NCBI RefSeq assembly: GCF_007748115.1
Contig: NZ_CP036289.1
Location: 3,596,001-3,660,000 of the forward strand
Length of the DNA: 64,000 nt
Direction: 5' to 3'
Source of the DNA: Bremerella volcania
Lineage (GTDB): Bacteria; Planctomycetota; Planctomycetia; Pirellulales; Pirellulaceae
Shown: piece by piece, positions 1 through 8,855 of the stretch
Position numbering within the stretch: position 1 is the stretch's first letter
Layout: the number at the start of each line of letters is the position of its first letter
Notes under the pieces: model-generated
Told to the model about the DNA's origin: nothing
The model's input: the letters and a program-made list of their open reading frames with translations, nothing else
The model's database searches: none
Translations under genes and position numbers: made by a program

Positions 1-663
1 GATTCCCCGATCATCAAGGTCGATTCGGGCGAGGTCACCAGCTCCCATGGACAGACCTGGACGGCCGAGCGCATCGTCATCGCGACCGGTGCTTACTTTC
101 AGCATCTGTTTCCTGAAGCCCACCAGGCCGAACGGCTTCTGATTTGCAAACTGCAGATGATGCTCACCGAAGCCCAGCCTGCCGGGTGGAATCTCGGTCC
201 GCATATCGCCAGCGGACTGACCCTCCGTCACTATCCTTCGTTCCGCGATTGCCCTTCGTTGGCCGCCGTCAAACAGCGGTTCGCGGAAGACTCGCCCCAA
301 CTCGATCGCTATGGCATTCACGTGATGGCCTCGCAGGCCGATAACGGCGGCTTGATCCTGGGTGATTCGCACGAGTACGGGGACGATATCGAACCGACCG
401 ACAAGGCCGAGATCGACGCGCTGATGCTCGAGGAACTTCAAAAGATCATGAACGTTCCTAACTGGAACATCACCCGGCGCTGGCACGGCTTGTACGCCAA
501 GCACCCGACGCAAATGTGTTTCGTGTGCGAGGTTCGCCCGGAAGTTCTCGTCGTCAATGGTTTCGGTGGCAACGGAATGACCCTTTCCTTGGCCTTCTCG
601 GAATCGATCATCCATCGCTGGCGAAATTCCGCACAATGGGAGGTGCTTCATGGAACCAACTAA
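1..663 (+). CDS. FAD-dependent oxidoreductase, phosphonate-associated type (5' end missing)
   Basis: The reading frame is open from base 1, so the N-terminal FAD-binding part lies outside the window; about 220 C-terminal residues are present. The visible part has the IVIATGAY strand typical of DAO-fold flavoproteins near residue 23 and a C-terminal NGFGGNGMTLS segment that fits the FAD-contacting end of this fold. The last 14 bases overlap the phnX start at 650, so the two are translationally coupled. DAO-type oxidoreductases of this kind (TIGR03364-like) occur beside phosphonate genes and are thought to act on (N-alkylated) 2-aminoethylphosphonate or related amines. The family assignment rests on the fold signature plus the phnX linkage; the exact substrate is inference. 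Confidence 0.8.
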   Translation, partial: DSPIIKVDSGEVTSSHGQTWTAERIVIATGAYFQHLFPEAHQAERLLICKLQMMLTEAQPAGWNLGPHIASGLTLRHYPSFRDCPSLAAVKQRFAEDSPQLDRYGIHVMASQADNGGLILGDSHEYGDDIEPTDKAEIDALMLEELQKIMNVPNWNITRRWHGLYAKHPTQMCFVCEVRPEVLVVNGFGGNGMTLSLAFSESIIHRWRNSAQWEVLHGTN

Positions 664-1447
664 CACGGCAATCGAAACGTCGGCTCGCCTGGTCATCTTC
701 GATTGGGCCGGCACCATGATCGACTTCGGCTGTCAGGCCCCGGTCGAGGTCTTGCTGGCACTATTTGAGCAGCGCGGCGTACCAGTGAGCACCGCCCAGG
801 CTCGCGAACCGATGGGTGCCGCCAAACGGGATCATATCGCCGCGATTCTGGCGATGCCGGAAGTGGCGGATCGCTGGGAAGCCAGGTTCGGCGCGCGGCC
901 GGTGGAAGCGGACGTCGATGCGATCTATGCCGACTTCCTTCCGCTGCAAAAGCAGATCCTCAGTCAGCATGCCGGCGCGATCCCAGGCGCCGTGGAGGTG
1001 CTCAATCAATTGCATGAGCAGGGAATTCAGATCGGTTCCACCACAGGCTACACGCGTGAACTGATGGACGTGCTGCTGCCGTTTGCGATCAGCCAGGGGA
1101 TCACGCCCGACTATGTGCTGACCTCGGACGAAGTCGCGCAGGGGCGCCCTGCCCCGGACATGATTCAGAAGATCATGTCTCTGTCCGGCATCACCGACCC
1201 GGCCCAAGTGGTCAAAGTCGACGACACGCCGGTCGGCATCACCGCCGGCAAACGAGCCGGCTGCGTGACCGTCGCCCTGGCGGCTTCCGGAAACGAGCTA
1301 GGTTTGACGCAAGCCGAGTTTGAAACGCTTTCGCCGGAAGAGCGACACGAAAAGCTCGAGCCGATTCGCGTGATCTTCCGCGAAGCTGAAGCCGATTTCG
1401 TCATCGACACCATTGCCGATTTGCCTGCCATCCTTCCCCAGATCTAA
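650..1447 (+). CDS. phnX: Phosphonoacetaldehyde hydrolase (phosphonatase)
   Basis: A HAD-superfamily enzyme of 265 residues, the usual PhnX length. It cleaves the C-P bond of phosphonoacetaldehyde to acetaldehyde and phosphate, the last step of 2-aminoethylphosphonate breakdown, in the cytoplasm. HAD motif I FDWAGTMIDFG gives nucleophile Asp18, with Ala20 in the +2 position as is characteristic for PhnX. Lys59 in EPMGAAKRDHI fits the Schiff-base lysine of the cap domain. Motif II lies in GSTTGYTRE, and KVDDTPVGI supplies the acidic motif IV. The start at 650 sits inside the end of the upstream oxidoreductase. Only 8 bases separate it from the next gene, a secreted phosphatase, so all three may be one transcript. 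Confidence 0.93.
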   Translation: MEPTNTAIETSARLVIFDWAGTMIDFGCQAPVEVLLALFEQRGVPVSTAQAREPMGAAKRDHIAAILAMPEVADRWEARFGARPVEADVDAIYADFLPLQKQILSQHAGAIPGAVEVLNQLHEQGIQIGSTTGYTRELMDVLLPFAISQGITPDYVLTSDEVAQGRPAPDMIQKIMSLSGITDPAQVVKVDDTPVGITAGKRAGCVTVALAASGNELGLTQAEFETLSPEERHEKLEPIRVIFREAEADFVIDTIADLPAILPQI

Positions 1448-1455
1448 CGACTGCC

Positions 1456-3348
1456 ATGACTCACTTGATTCCACGGTTCGTCCTTGCTTTCGCCGTCCTC
1501 CTGACGGCTGCTTCCCACATTTGCCAGGCCCATGAAGGCCCCGATCCGTTGGCACGCTGGCGGTTTGATTCGCAGAGCATCGCCGCCGAAGGAGATGCCA
1601 CCACGCTACGTGCCCGTCGCGGCCCTGACGGGACCGTACTGGGCAAGCATCAGATCATTGGCGAAAAGTACGAAGAGGCGATCTTCCTCCCTGGCGAGAA
1701 GTCGGGCATCGTTGTGGCAGAAGATCACAACCAGGCCGCGCGCTTCTTACCGAAAGAATCACTTACCGTGTCAGCCGTAGTTTCGATCGATCGCGGGGAA
1801 AAGTGGGGCGGCCTGGTGGGGGTGATCCAGGACAACGGCTCCAGCGAAGCAGGCTGGTTGCTGGGTTACGATGAATCGACCTTCGCCTTCGCGCTGCGTG
1901 GCGAGATGGGCCCTGGCAGTCTGACGTACTTGCGGGGGACCACCAAGTACGAGCCTGGCAAACTGTATCACCTGGTTGCCGTGTACGATGGCAAGACGAT
2001 GGAGCTCTACGTGAACGGCAAGTTGGATGCGGAAAGCACCGCGCAGTCCGGCCCCATTCATTACCCGGCGAAAGCTCCCTTCATGATCGGGGCCTATCGC
2101 GATGACAACGAGTTCTACGGTCATCGCGGGCGGATTCGCGACGTGGTACTGTACGACCTGGCCGCCAAGAAGGCCTGGGTCGAGCATGACTACGAGCACA
2201 ACGCCGACCTGGCCAAGCTTCCCGCGGTGGAAATCCACGAACCGCTCGCCTTCGTGATCGATCCTTACCTGCAGTTCGGCACACAAACGACAATGACGGT
2301 GATGTGGCGATCGAATCGCCCTGCCATGGCCACGCTATGCTACGGAGAAACGGCCGACTGCCAGCAGCGAATCGATGTGCGTGACCTCAAAACGATTCAT
2401 GAAATCCGCATCGAGAACCTTCAGCCCGAGACGCAATATTTCTATCGCACCGAGACGCGCCTCGTGGAAGACGGAGAACCTCTTCTGAGCGAAGTGGCAA
2501 CGTTTCAAACGGCCGTCAACAGAGAAACGCCGTTCGCGTTCGCGGTGATCAGCGATACGCAAGGGAACCCGGCCGTCAGCGGCAAACTGGCCGGGTTTGC
2601 CTGGGAGCAGCGTCCCAGCTTTTTACTGCACCCGGGCGACCTGGTTTCCAACGGCCCGGATGACTCGCACTGGACGCAGCACTTCTTTCCGAGCATGAAT
2701 CCGCTGATCCGCCACGTGCCGTTCTACCCGGTTCTGGGAAACCACGAGCGAAACGCCCAGTACTACTACGACTATGTCTCGCTTCCCAATCCCGAGTACT
2801 ACTACACGTATCGATTCGGCAATGCCCAGTTCTTCATGATCGATACCAACCGCAACGTCGGCCCCGATTCCGAGCAGTACGCCTGGTTAGAGAAGCAGCT
2901 TTCCGAATCGGATGCCACTTGGAAATTCGTCTGCCACCATCATCCCCCCTACACCTCCGATGAGGACGATTACGGCAATCTCTGGAAGACCAACAAAGGG
3001 ACGCGCGGCGACGTCAAGGCTCGGCAGTTGGTCCCCCTTTACGAGAAGTATCACGTTGACATCGTGTGGAACGGGCATATCCATTCCTACGAACGCACCT
3101 GGCCGATTCGCGAGAACAAAGCGGTCGACGGGGGCGCACCGGTTTACATGATCACCGGCGGGGGTGGCGGTCACCTGGAAACGCCCGGCCCCATTCGCCC
3201 CTTCTTCATGAACACCGTTCGTCGCGGCCATCATTACGCGATGGTTCGGATCAACGGATCGAACCTCGAGTTTCAGGCCTACGATCTCGACAACCGTCTG
3301 TTCGATCAGATGGTAATCGAAAAGAAGGCGGACTCAGATCAGGAATAA
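1456..3348 (+). CDS. Secreted LamG-like plus purple acid phosphatase-like metallophosphoesterase
   Basis: 630 residues. A signal peptide (about 1-25, ending near CQA-HEG) is followed by a LamG/concanavalin-like lectin module (about 30-250), a fibronectin-III-like module typical of purple acid phosphatase N-termini (about 265-355), and a calcineurin-like metallophosphoesterase domain (about 365-620). Metal-binding motifs are in order: ISDTQGN, PGD with Asp395, GNHE, CHHHPPY and NGHIHSYER, so the dinuclear site looks complete. It probably acts in the periplasm or outside, releasing phosphate from organic esters; the lectin module could tether it to polysaccharide. It follows phnX by 8 bases, which would group phosphate-scavenging steps. 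Its 3' end overlaps the convergent RND gene by 10 bases. Confidence 0.85.
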   Translation: MTHLIPRFVLAFAVLLTAASHICQAHEGPDPLARWRFDSQSIAAEGDATTLRARRGPDGTVLGKHQIIGEKYEEAIFLPGEKSGIVVAEDHNQAARFLPKESLTVSAVVSIDRGEKWGGLVGVIQDNGSSEAGWLLGYDESTFAFALRGEMGPGSLTYLRGTTKYEPGKLYHLVAVYDGKTMELYVNGKLDAESTAQSGPIHYPAKAPFMIGAYRDDNEFYGHRGRIRDVVLYDLAAKKAWVEHDYEHNADLAKLPAVEIHEPLAFVIDPYLQFGTQTTMTVMWRSNRPAMATLCYGETADCQQRIDVRDLKTIHEIRIENLQPETQYFYRTETRLVEDGEPLLSEVATFQTAVNRETPFAFAVISDTQGNPAVSGKLAGFAWEQRPSFLLHPGDLVSNGPDDSHWTQHFFPSMNPLIRHVPFYPVLGNHERNAQYYYDYVSLPNPEYYYTYRFGNAQFFMIDTNRNVGPDSEQYAWLEKQLSESDATWKFVCHHHPPYTSDEDDYGNLWKTNKGTRGDVKARQLVPLYEKYHVDIVWNGHIHSYERTWPIRENKAVDGGAPVYMITGGGGGHLETPGPIRPFFMNTVRRGHHYAMVRINGSNLEFQAYDLDNRLFDQMVIEKKADSDQE

Positions 3349-6300
3349 ACGGCCACGCCGTCGTGTTGAAAGCTCTCGGCTGAAGTGCTCGTCTCGGTTT
3401 GCTTGGCCCGCTTGCAGGGCAGCCGCAGCGTCGCCGGGTTGGCCATCACCATGTGCGCGGTGGGGACGAAGGTCAATGCCAACAACGTCGCGCCCACCAC
3501 GCCGCCAGCGATCGAAACGGCCAGAGGCGGCCAGAACCCACCTCCCGACATCACCAGCGGCAAGAAGCCCACGACGGTCGTGGCCGTGGTTGCCAAAACG
3601 TGCCGGGTGGCTCGCATGACGACCTCGCGGACGGCAATCGGATCGCCAGCTTTTGCCTCGTCGTTTTCGCGCAGCGCGGCCAGCACCACGATCGAGTCGT
3701 TGATCGCGATCCCCACCAGACCCATCGTGCCGACGATGGCCATGAAGCCGAAGGGATAGCCAAAGATCCACAAGGCGGCCAGACCCAGCCCGACCGAGAA
3801 AAAGCCGACGGCGCCAATCAGCGAGGCGGCCCGGAACGAGCTAAACGAGAGCACCAGCGTCGCGACCATCAACACCATCAGCACGCCGACGCTGGACATC
3901 AAGTTGCCCACCGCCTGATCGCGCCCGTTCGCTTCGCCTCCCAATCCCATGCGGTATCCAGCGGGAAACTCAAATCCGGAAGCCGCGAGGCGGTCTTCGA
4001 GCTTCGTCAGAACGATCGAAGGAAGCACGCCTGCTTGGACGTATGCTTTGACCTCGTTCATCCGCAGGTTGTTCAAGCGCGTCACCGCGGAGATCTCTGG
4101 CTTCAGCTCTAAGGAACCGACCGCCGAGAACGGAACGGTGTTCAGCTTGCCTTCGTGAGCCATGCCGGGGACCACCAGGTCGAGCGAAGCGATATCGGCC
4201 AGGCTCGCGCGATACGACTGCGGTACGCGGACGCGAACGGGTAGCTCTTCCGTTTCTTCGAGGATGGTTCCCCCCAGGGCCCCTTCAGTGGAAGCCGCCA
4301 ACTGCTGGGCAACCTGGGCATGGCTCAGCCCTGCCAGACGTGTTTTCTCTTCGTCCAGCACCAACGCGAACTTCGGAAGGTCGTCTCCCAGGTCGCTTCG
4401 CGTGTGCGTTACCTCAGGGATTTGTGCCAGTTCAGCACGAACGCGTTCCCCGAGTGCACGCAGGACTTGAAGGTCCGGGCCGAACAATTGCAATTCGACC
4501 GGGGCATCGAACGGCGGCCCTTGTTCCAACTGCCTCGCCAACACGCGAGCTTCCGGTACGAACTCGTCGAACTCTTGCTGTAGCGCGTTGATCACCTCGG
4601 CGGCCCTTTCGGCCGATTTCAACTGCACGATGGCTTGACCATACGGCGCGTTGTTCTCGCGGCGGCGGACGATGTTGTAGTAAAACGACGGGGCGCTCTC
4701 CCCTAAGATCCAATCGATGCCGGTGACTTCTGGGTGTGTTTTGGCAATCTGACTGATCTTGCGGGCCGTCTGCGCAGTGTGATCGATCGACGCCTGCGGC
4801 GGTAGTTCCAGTTCGATCTGAAATTGATTGCGATCGGCCGGCGGGAAGAACTGCTCCGGCAGGTGCCTGGCCTGCACGAATCCAACAATCGGCAACACGA
4901 CCGAAAGCCCAATGCTCAAGAGAGGTCGAGCCAATAAGAAATCGAGCGTATTGCGCCACGCGGCGGCGAGCCGGGGGCTTTCCAATCCAATGGTCCACCA
5001 GTGGTGATCGCCATCCTGCTTCGAGTCGACAAACAGCGCCGCCAAGGCCGGGGTCACGGTCATTGCCAGCAGAAACGAACTGCCGATCGCAAGCATCACG
5101 CTGATGGCAATCGTGCCGACGAATTCACCCGCCGGGCCCGGCATCAGCGCGATCGGAGCGAATGCCAGCCCGGTGGTCAACGTACTCCCCAGCAGCGGAA
5201 TCGCCAGGTGACGTGCGCTGCTGGCAACCGCATGCGCGGCGTCGTCCCCTTCTTCCATTCGCGTTTTAACCTCGTCGACCATCACGATCGCGTTGTCGAT
5301 CAGCAGGCCCAGCGCGATGATGAGCCCTGTGATCGACATCTGGTGCATGGGAATCTCCATGAACCGCATGCCGGCCAGTACCATGAAAGCCGAGAGCGGC
5401 AATGCCGTGCCGACCACGATGGCACTTCGCCAGCCCATCATCACCAGGATGACGCTGACCACCGCCGCGCCCCCGATGGCCAGGTTCCACAACAAGTTGG
5501 TCAGGCGGGCCTCGACGTAGGGACTTTGCTCGAACATGCGGGACAGTTCCACTCCCTTGGGAAGTTCCGACTCGAACTGCGTGATGACTTGCTGCGCGCT
5601 GGCGTTCCAGACGTCGAGTCGGTAGTCGCTGCGCACGAGCGTCCCCAGCGTCACCGCGGCCTGGTCGTCGACGATGGCCATCTGCCGTGGCGGCTGGGCG
5701 ATTCCCTTGCTCACGCTGGCAATGTCACCCAGGCGAACGAACTTGCCGTCCTGGCCATACTGCACCGGCGTTTCGGAGATGCGATGGATCGAGTCCAGTT
5801 CGCTATCGACTTCCATCAGAAAGTTGGACTGCGACGAACGAACCTGGCCGGCCGATAGCTTGGCATCGCTGGCCGATAGATGCCGGGCAACGTCCGCCGC
5901 CGTGAGACCGATGCTGGCCAACTGCGCGGGATGGACCTCCACCGAGATCTCCTCTTCCGGCTCGCCGAACATCTCGACGTCTTCTGTCCCCGGCACGCTT
6001 CGCAGGCGATCTTCCAATTGTTCGGCCAGCCGCAACAGGATCGCGTAGCTTGGTTCGCCCTGTTGAGTCCATTTCAGGGCGACGATCGAGGCATAGGCCT
6101 TGGTGGTGATCAGCTCGATGTCAGGCTCGCCGACTCCTTCGGGGAAACCAACCTGGGCGTCGTCGAGCTTGTCGCGAATGCGGGACCAGATCTCCCCCAC
6201 CTCGTATACATCGTCCCGCAGTTCGATCACCATCGAAGAAGCCCCGGCGCGGCTGGTCGAGCGGATCTCTTTGATCTCTTCGACTTCCTGTAGTTCTTCT

Positions 6301-6509
6301 TCCAGACGATCGCTGACCAGGACCTCGACCCGGTCGCCGCGCGCCCCGGGAAACAGGGTCGTTACGATGGCGAAACGCGGCGTGAGCGTGGGATCTTCTA
6401 GCCGCGGCAGCACGAAGTACGAGGAGAGCCCCGCCACGATGATGACCGCAATGGTCAGGACCAGCATCCGTTTGTCACGATAGAATGCGTTGAACATGGA
6501 TTGGCTCAA
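3339..6509 (-). CDS. RND efflux transporter permease (AcrB/MexB-like superfamily)
   Basis: 1056 residues, normal for a full-length inner-membrane RND pump with 12 transmembrane helices and two periplasmic loops. TM1 is near residues 14-34; the TM4 relay segment reads GLLIDNAIVMVDE with Asp405 and Asn406. AcrB has two aspartates here, so the second is replaced by Asn. A TM10-like segment GLVGIAINDSIVV is also present. The start codon overlaps the stop of the membrane-fusion gene by 4 bases (ATGA), so they are co-translated. No outer-membrane TolC-like gene is adjacent. The substrate cannot be read from sequence; hydrophobic drugs or metabolites are likeliest. Confidence 0.92.
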   Translation of the reverse strand: MSQSMFNAFYRDKRMLVLTIAVIIVAGLSSYFVLPRLEDPTLTPRFAIVTTLFPGARGDRVEVLVSDRLEEELQEVEEIKEIRSTSRAGASSMVIELRDDVYEVGEIWSRIRDKLDDAQVGFPEGVGEPDIELITTKAYASIVALKWTQQGEPSYAILLRLAEQLEDRLRSVPGTEDVEMFGEPEEEISVEVHPAQLASIGLTAADVARHLSASDAKLSAGQVRSSQSNFLMEVDSELDSIHRISETPVQYGQDGKFVRLGDIASVSKGIAQPPRQMAIVDDQAAVTLGTLVRSDYRLDVWNASAQQVITQFESELPKGVELSRMFEQSPYVEARLTNLLWNLAIGGAAVVSVILVMMGWRSAIVVGTALPLSAFMVLAGMRFMEIPMHQMSITGLIIALGLLIDNAIVMVDEVKTRMEEGDDAAHAVASSARHLAIPLLGSTLTTGLAFAPIALMPGPAGEFVGTIAISVMLAIGSSFLLAMTVTPALAALFVDSKQDGDHHWWTIGLESPRLAAAWRNTLDFLLARPLLSIGLSVVLPIVGFVQARHLPEQFFPPADRNQFQIELELPPQASIDHTAQTARKISQIAKTHPEVTGIDWILGESAPSFYYNIVRRRENNAPYGQAIVQLKSAERAAEVINALQQEFDEFVPEARVLARQLEQGPPFDAPVELQLFGPDLQVLRALGERVRAELAQIPEVTHTRSDLGDDLPKFALVLDEEKTRLAGLSHAQVAQQLAASTEGALGGTILEETEELPVRVRVPQSYRASLADIASLDLVVPGMAHEGKLNTVPFSAVGSLELKPEISAVTRLNNLRMNEVKAYVQAGVLPSIVLTKLEDRLAASGFEFPAGYRMGLGGEANGRDQAVGNLMSSVGVLMVLMVATLVLSFSSFRAASLIGAVGFFSVGLGLAALWIFGYPFGFMAIVGTMGLVGIAINDSIVVLAALRENDEAKAGDPIAVREVVMRATRHVLATTATTVVGFLPLVMSGGGFWPPLAVSIAGGVVGATLLALTFVPTAHMVMANPATLRLPCKRAKQTETSTSAESFQHDGVAVYS

Positions 6510-7846
6510 TTCTCTGACTCACTTGTTGGATGGATACGGACGTGCATGTCCGGCACTAAACGGTTCACGCCGCTGGCAATGACGCGTTCGCCGGAGGATA
6601 ACGTACCACGCACGAACGAACGCTCGCTCTCGCTGTAGATGATCTCCACCTCGCGGCGCTGGACGCGGTGGTCTTCTTCCACGACGTACACCGACCAAAG
6701 ACCGCGCGAACCTTGCAGCAGCGCGGAATTGGGAAGCCAGAAACCTTCTTCATTTCGCTCGCTGGCCAGGGAAACGCGGGCGACCTGAGCCGGCACCCAG
6801 CCACGCGACGTATTGGCATCGAGTGAAAGGACGACGGTCTGCGTGCGGGTGATCGTGTCGAGTTCGGGGACGATGCCGGTGACCTTTGCCTGACGCGTTT
6901 GATCGTCGACCGTTACCGGCAGGACGTCGCCCGCCGACAACGAAGTCGCCGCTTCAGGTGGCAAGCCGAACCAGGCTTCGAGTGGTTCGTGCTGGACGAG
7001 CCGGAACACGGCCTGGCCGGCAGTGATCACGGCCCCTTCATCAAAGTTGCGCCGTGCGATGGTGCCGGAGAAAGGAGCCACCAGCCGAGTGTCTTCTTGT
7101 TCGTGCTGGAGATCGACCAGTTGGGCTTCGAGTCCGGCGACGCGTGCTTGCTGGGCGTCGATCTGTTCGACTCGCGTTCCCTGGCGCAGTTCCTCCAAGC
7201 GACTTTTCGCCGCGTCGAGTCGACCTTGTGCGGCTTCGGCCCCGAACACGGCGTCTTCCAAGGTCTCGCGCGAGATAGCGCTACGCTCGATGAGTTGCTC
7301 GCGACGTTTCTTGTTGGCCTGTTGCAGTTGCAGTTCGGCATGGAGTTGGCGGACCTCCGCCTCGGCGGCTGCGATGACTTCCTCGCGCGGCCCCGCTTTG
7401 AGTTCTTCCAGAATGGCCAGTTGCTGGGCGTGTTCGGCTTTCGTTTGGGCGATTCTCGCCGACAAGTGACGATCGTCGAGCACGGCAAGCTGGTCGCCGG
7501 CCTGGACGTGATCTCCTTCGTCGACTGAAAGCTGGGTGATCTTGCCAGGCAGTTCGAAGCTAAGCTCGCTGGTCTTGGCGGCTACGAGCACGCCGGTGTA
7601 GGTGCGCTGGGCCGCGTAACTTCCTTGCGACTCAAGCGTCACGACTTCGACCGGCATGGGCTGTGCCTCTGGCGCCGACATGGGCTGGGCATTGGCGAAC
7701 GGATAGTTCCAGTAAAGAACTCCCCCGACGAGCATACCCATGAGAGTCGCGCCCACGACACGAAACGTCCAAAGTTGACGTTCCGTCCATTTTTGGCCAA
7801 AAAAAGACTCACTCGAGGGTGAGTAGTTGCTGGTACTCATCGGCAA
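6506..7846 (-). CDS. RND efflux periplasmic adaptor (membrane fusion protein, HlyD/AcrA family)
   Basis: 446 residues. A short cytoplasmic N-terminus is followed by one transmembrane anchor (about 31-48, VVGATLMGMLVGGVLYW), not a lipobox. Then come a lipoyl-like half motif (GKITQLSVDEGDHVQAGDQLAVLDD), a long alpha-helical hairpin rich in Glu, Ala and Gln (about 120-245), the second lipoyl half (APFSGTIARRNFDEGAVI) and a beta-barrel region. It would bridge the RND pump to an outer-membrane channel. The start at 7846 overlaps the end of tetR by 38 bases; the Met at 7840 is an equally good start. The 5' coding region contains two sequences resembling the tetR operator. Confidence 0.9.
   Translation of the reverse strand: MPMSTSNYSPSSESFFGQKWTERQLWTFRVVGATLMGMLVGGVLYWNYPFANAQPMSAPEAQPMPVEVVTLESQGSYAAQRTYTGVLVAAKTSELSFELPGKITQLSVDEGDHVQAGDQLAVLDDRHLSARIAQTKAEHAQQLAILEELKAGPREEVIAAAEAEVRQLHAELQLQQANKKRREQLIERSAISRETLEDAVFGAEAAQGRLDAAKSRLEELRQGTRVEQIDAQQARVAGLEAQLVDLQHEQEDTRLVAPFSGTIARRNFDEGAVITAGQAVFRLVQHEPLEAWFGLPPEAATSLSAGDVLPVTVDDQTRQAKVTGIVPELDTITRTQTVVLSLDANTSRGWVPAQVARVSLASERNEEGFWLPNSALLQGSRGLWSVYVVEEDHRVQRREVEIIYSESERSFVRGTLSSGERVIASGVNRLVPDMHVRIHPTSESEN
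7757..7789. promoter_or_regulatory. Two operator-like sites inside the MFP gene
   Basis: The minus strand at 7771-7757 reads TGGACGTTTCGTGTC, matching the first 12 of 15 bases of the palindrome upstream of tetR. The plus strand at 7775-7789 reads TTGACGTTCCGTCCA, matching 13 of 15, and is followed by a TTTTGGC run like the one after the upstream palindrome. The two sites lie 3 bases apart. They fall within codons for the N-terminus of the adaptor, so coding constraint may explain part of the match. Confidence 0.35.
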
Positions 7847-8543
7847 AGGTCTCCGTCAGGGCCTTATGAAAAACGGCCTCGTAGTCGTGTTCGGTCGAAA
7901 GCGCTTTCCACCCAAAACCGTCCAACATGTGGTTGATGCAACCCCGAATCGCCAGTGTGGGGTCTACAATCCCAATTTCGTCCAGCGCTCCGCTGGTCGA
8001 CATGATCGAAAACGATCCGAAATTGATCGCCCACATGCCGAACACCATGTCCTCCGGCGTCATCTGGCCAGGCAGGGATAAATCCCCTTGGTTGACGGCG
8101 TCTCGGACGATTCCAGCCACGATTCCCGTGCATGCCTGTTCGCAGGTACGCATCACGTTTTGCCGCTTTTCCGACGTTTTTTCCCAGATCGAAGACAAGC
8201 GAACGACCTGCTCGACATGGAAGTGGCTCGGATAAAGCCGAACAAATAACTCACAAGCGACCGCCACGGCGGTCAACCGTTCGCGCGAGGCCCCGCGAAA
8301 CAGCGATGCCCTCTGAAACAAGGAGGTGCGCTTCTTCTGGGTCTCGACGGCCAGCGCCAGGATGATGTCTTCTTTGTTGGGAAAATGCCGGTAAACGGTC
8401 CCTTTTCCATACTCAACCGCTTCGGCGATTCGATCCATGCTCAAGCCCAAGTAACCATCCCTCAGCAGCATTTCGCGTGCTACCGAGAGGATCTGGGCTT
8501 CGCGGTCCTGGATTTCTCGCTGTTTACGGCTTAGTGTTGGCAT
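7809..8543 (-). CDS. TetR/AcrR-family transcriptional repressor of the efflux operon
   Basis: 244 residues. The N-terminal TetR helix-turn-helix is clear: ILSVAREMLLRDGYLGLSMDRIAEAV, then GKGTVYRHFPNKEDII (about 18-64). The remaining 180 residues form the ligand and dimer domain, with no recognised effector signature. It is the first gene of a minus-strand operon with the adaptor and RND pump, its 3' end overlapping the adaptor by 38 bases. A TGGACG-TTT-CGTCCA palindrome lies 13 bases before the ATG, which suits autoregulation and control of the whole operon. Such repressors usually release DNA when they bind pump substrates. Confidence 0.92.
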   Translation of the reverse strand: MPTLSRKQREIQDREAQILSVAREMLLRDGYLGLSMDRIAEAVEYGKGTVYRHFPNKEDIILALAVETQKKRTSLFQRASLFRGASRERLTAVAVACELFVRLYPSHFHVEQVVRLSSIWEKTSEKRQNVMRTCEQACTGIVAGIVRDAVNQGDLSLPGQMTPEDMVFGMWAINFGSFSIMSTSGALDEIGIVDPTLAIRGCINHMLDGFGWKALSTEHDYEAVFHKALTETFADEYQQLLTLE

Positions 8544-8855
8544 CAGTGATCATTATGGACGTTTCGTCCACTTTTGGCAAGAGAAATTTGCTTCTGTTCT
8601 AACGGAATCGGCCTGGCAGCGACAATATCTTGCGACGGACTTGCTGAAAATCAGACCGAATGACCTTGTTATCAAGAATAGTACGCCGTAATCGGCGATT
8701 CGCACACCCCCAACACCTCCCCCATAATGGCCAGCAGGCGTATCGAGATTTCACGAGGAATTGGCTAGAGTCTCAACTTTACCCTGCTACAATGATTCCG
8801 ATTCTTTTCCATTTATTCTTCTCACTCCTCCCCGTGACCGTTGAGGATGCTTGGA
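8544..8855. other. Divergent intergenic region between tetR and the SHD1 gene
   Basis: About 310 bases. It holds the tetR operator at its left end. A TACAAT hexamer at 8788-8793 is a possible -10 box for the SHD1 gene, though no good -35 at normal spacing was seen. No convincing gene was found here; the plus-strand open frame from 8660 runs out of frame into the SHD1 gene and looks spurious. Confidence 0.5.
8556..8570. promoter_or_regulatory. Palindromic operator upstream of tetR
   Basis: TGGACG (8556-8561), TTT spacer, CGTCCA (8565-8570): perfect 6-base arms. The position, just before the tetR start codon, is typical of a TetR self-operator. The region also faces the plus-strand SHD1 gene about 285 bases away. 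Confidence 0.6.
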
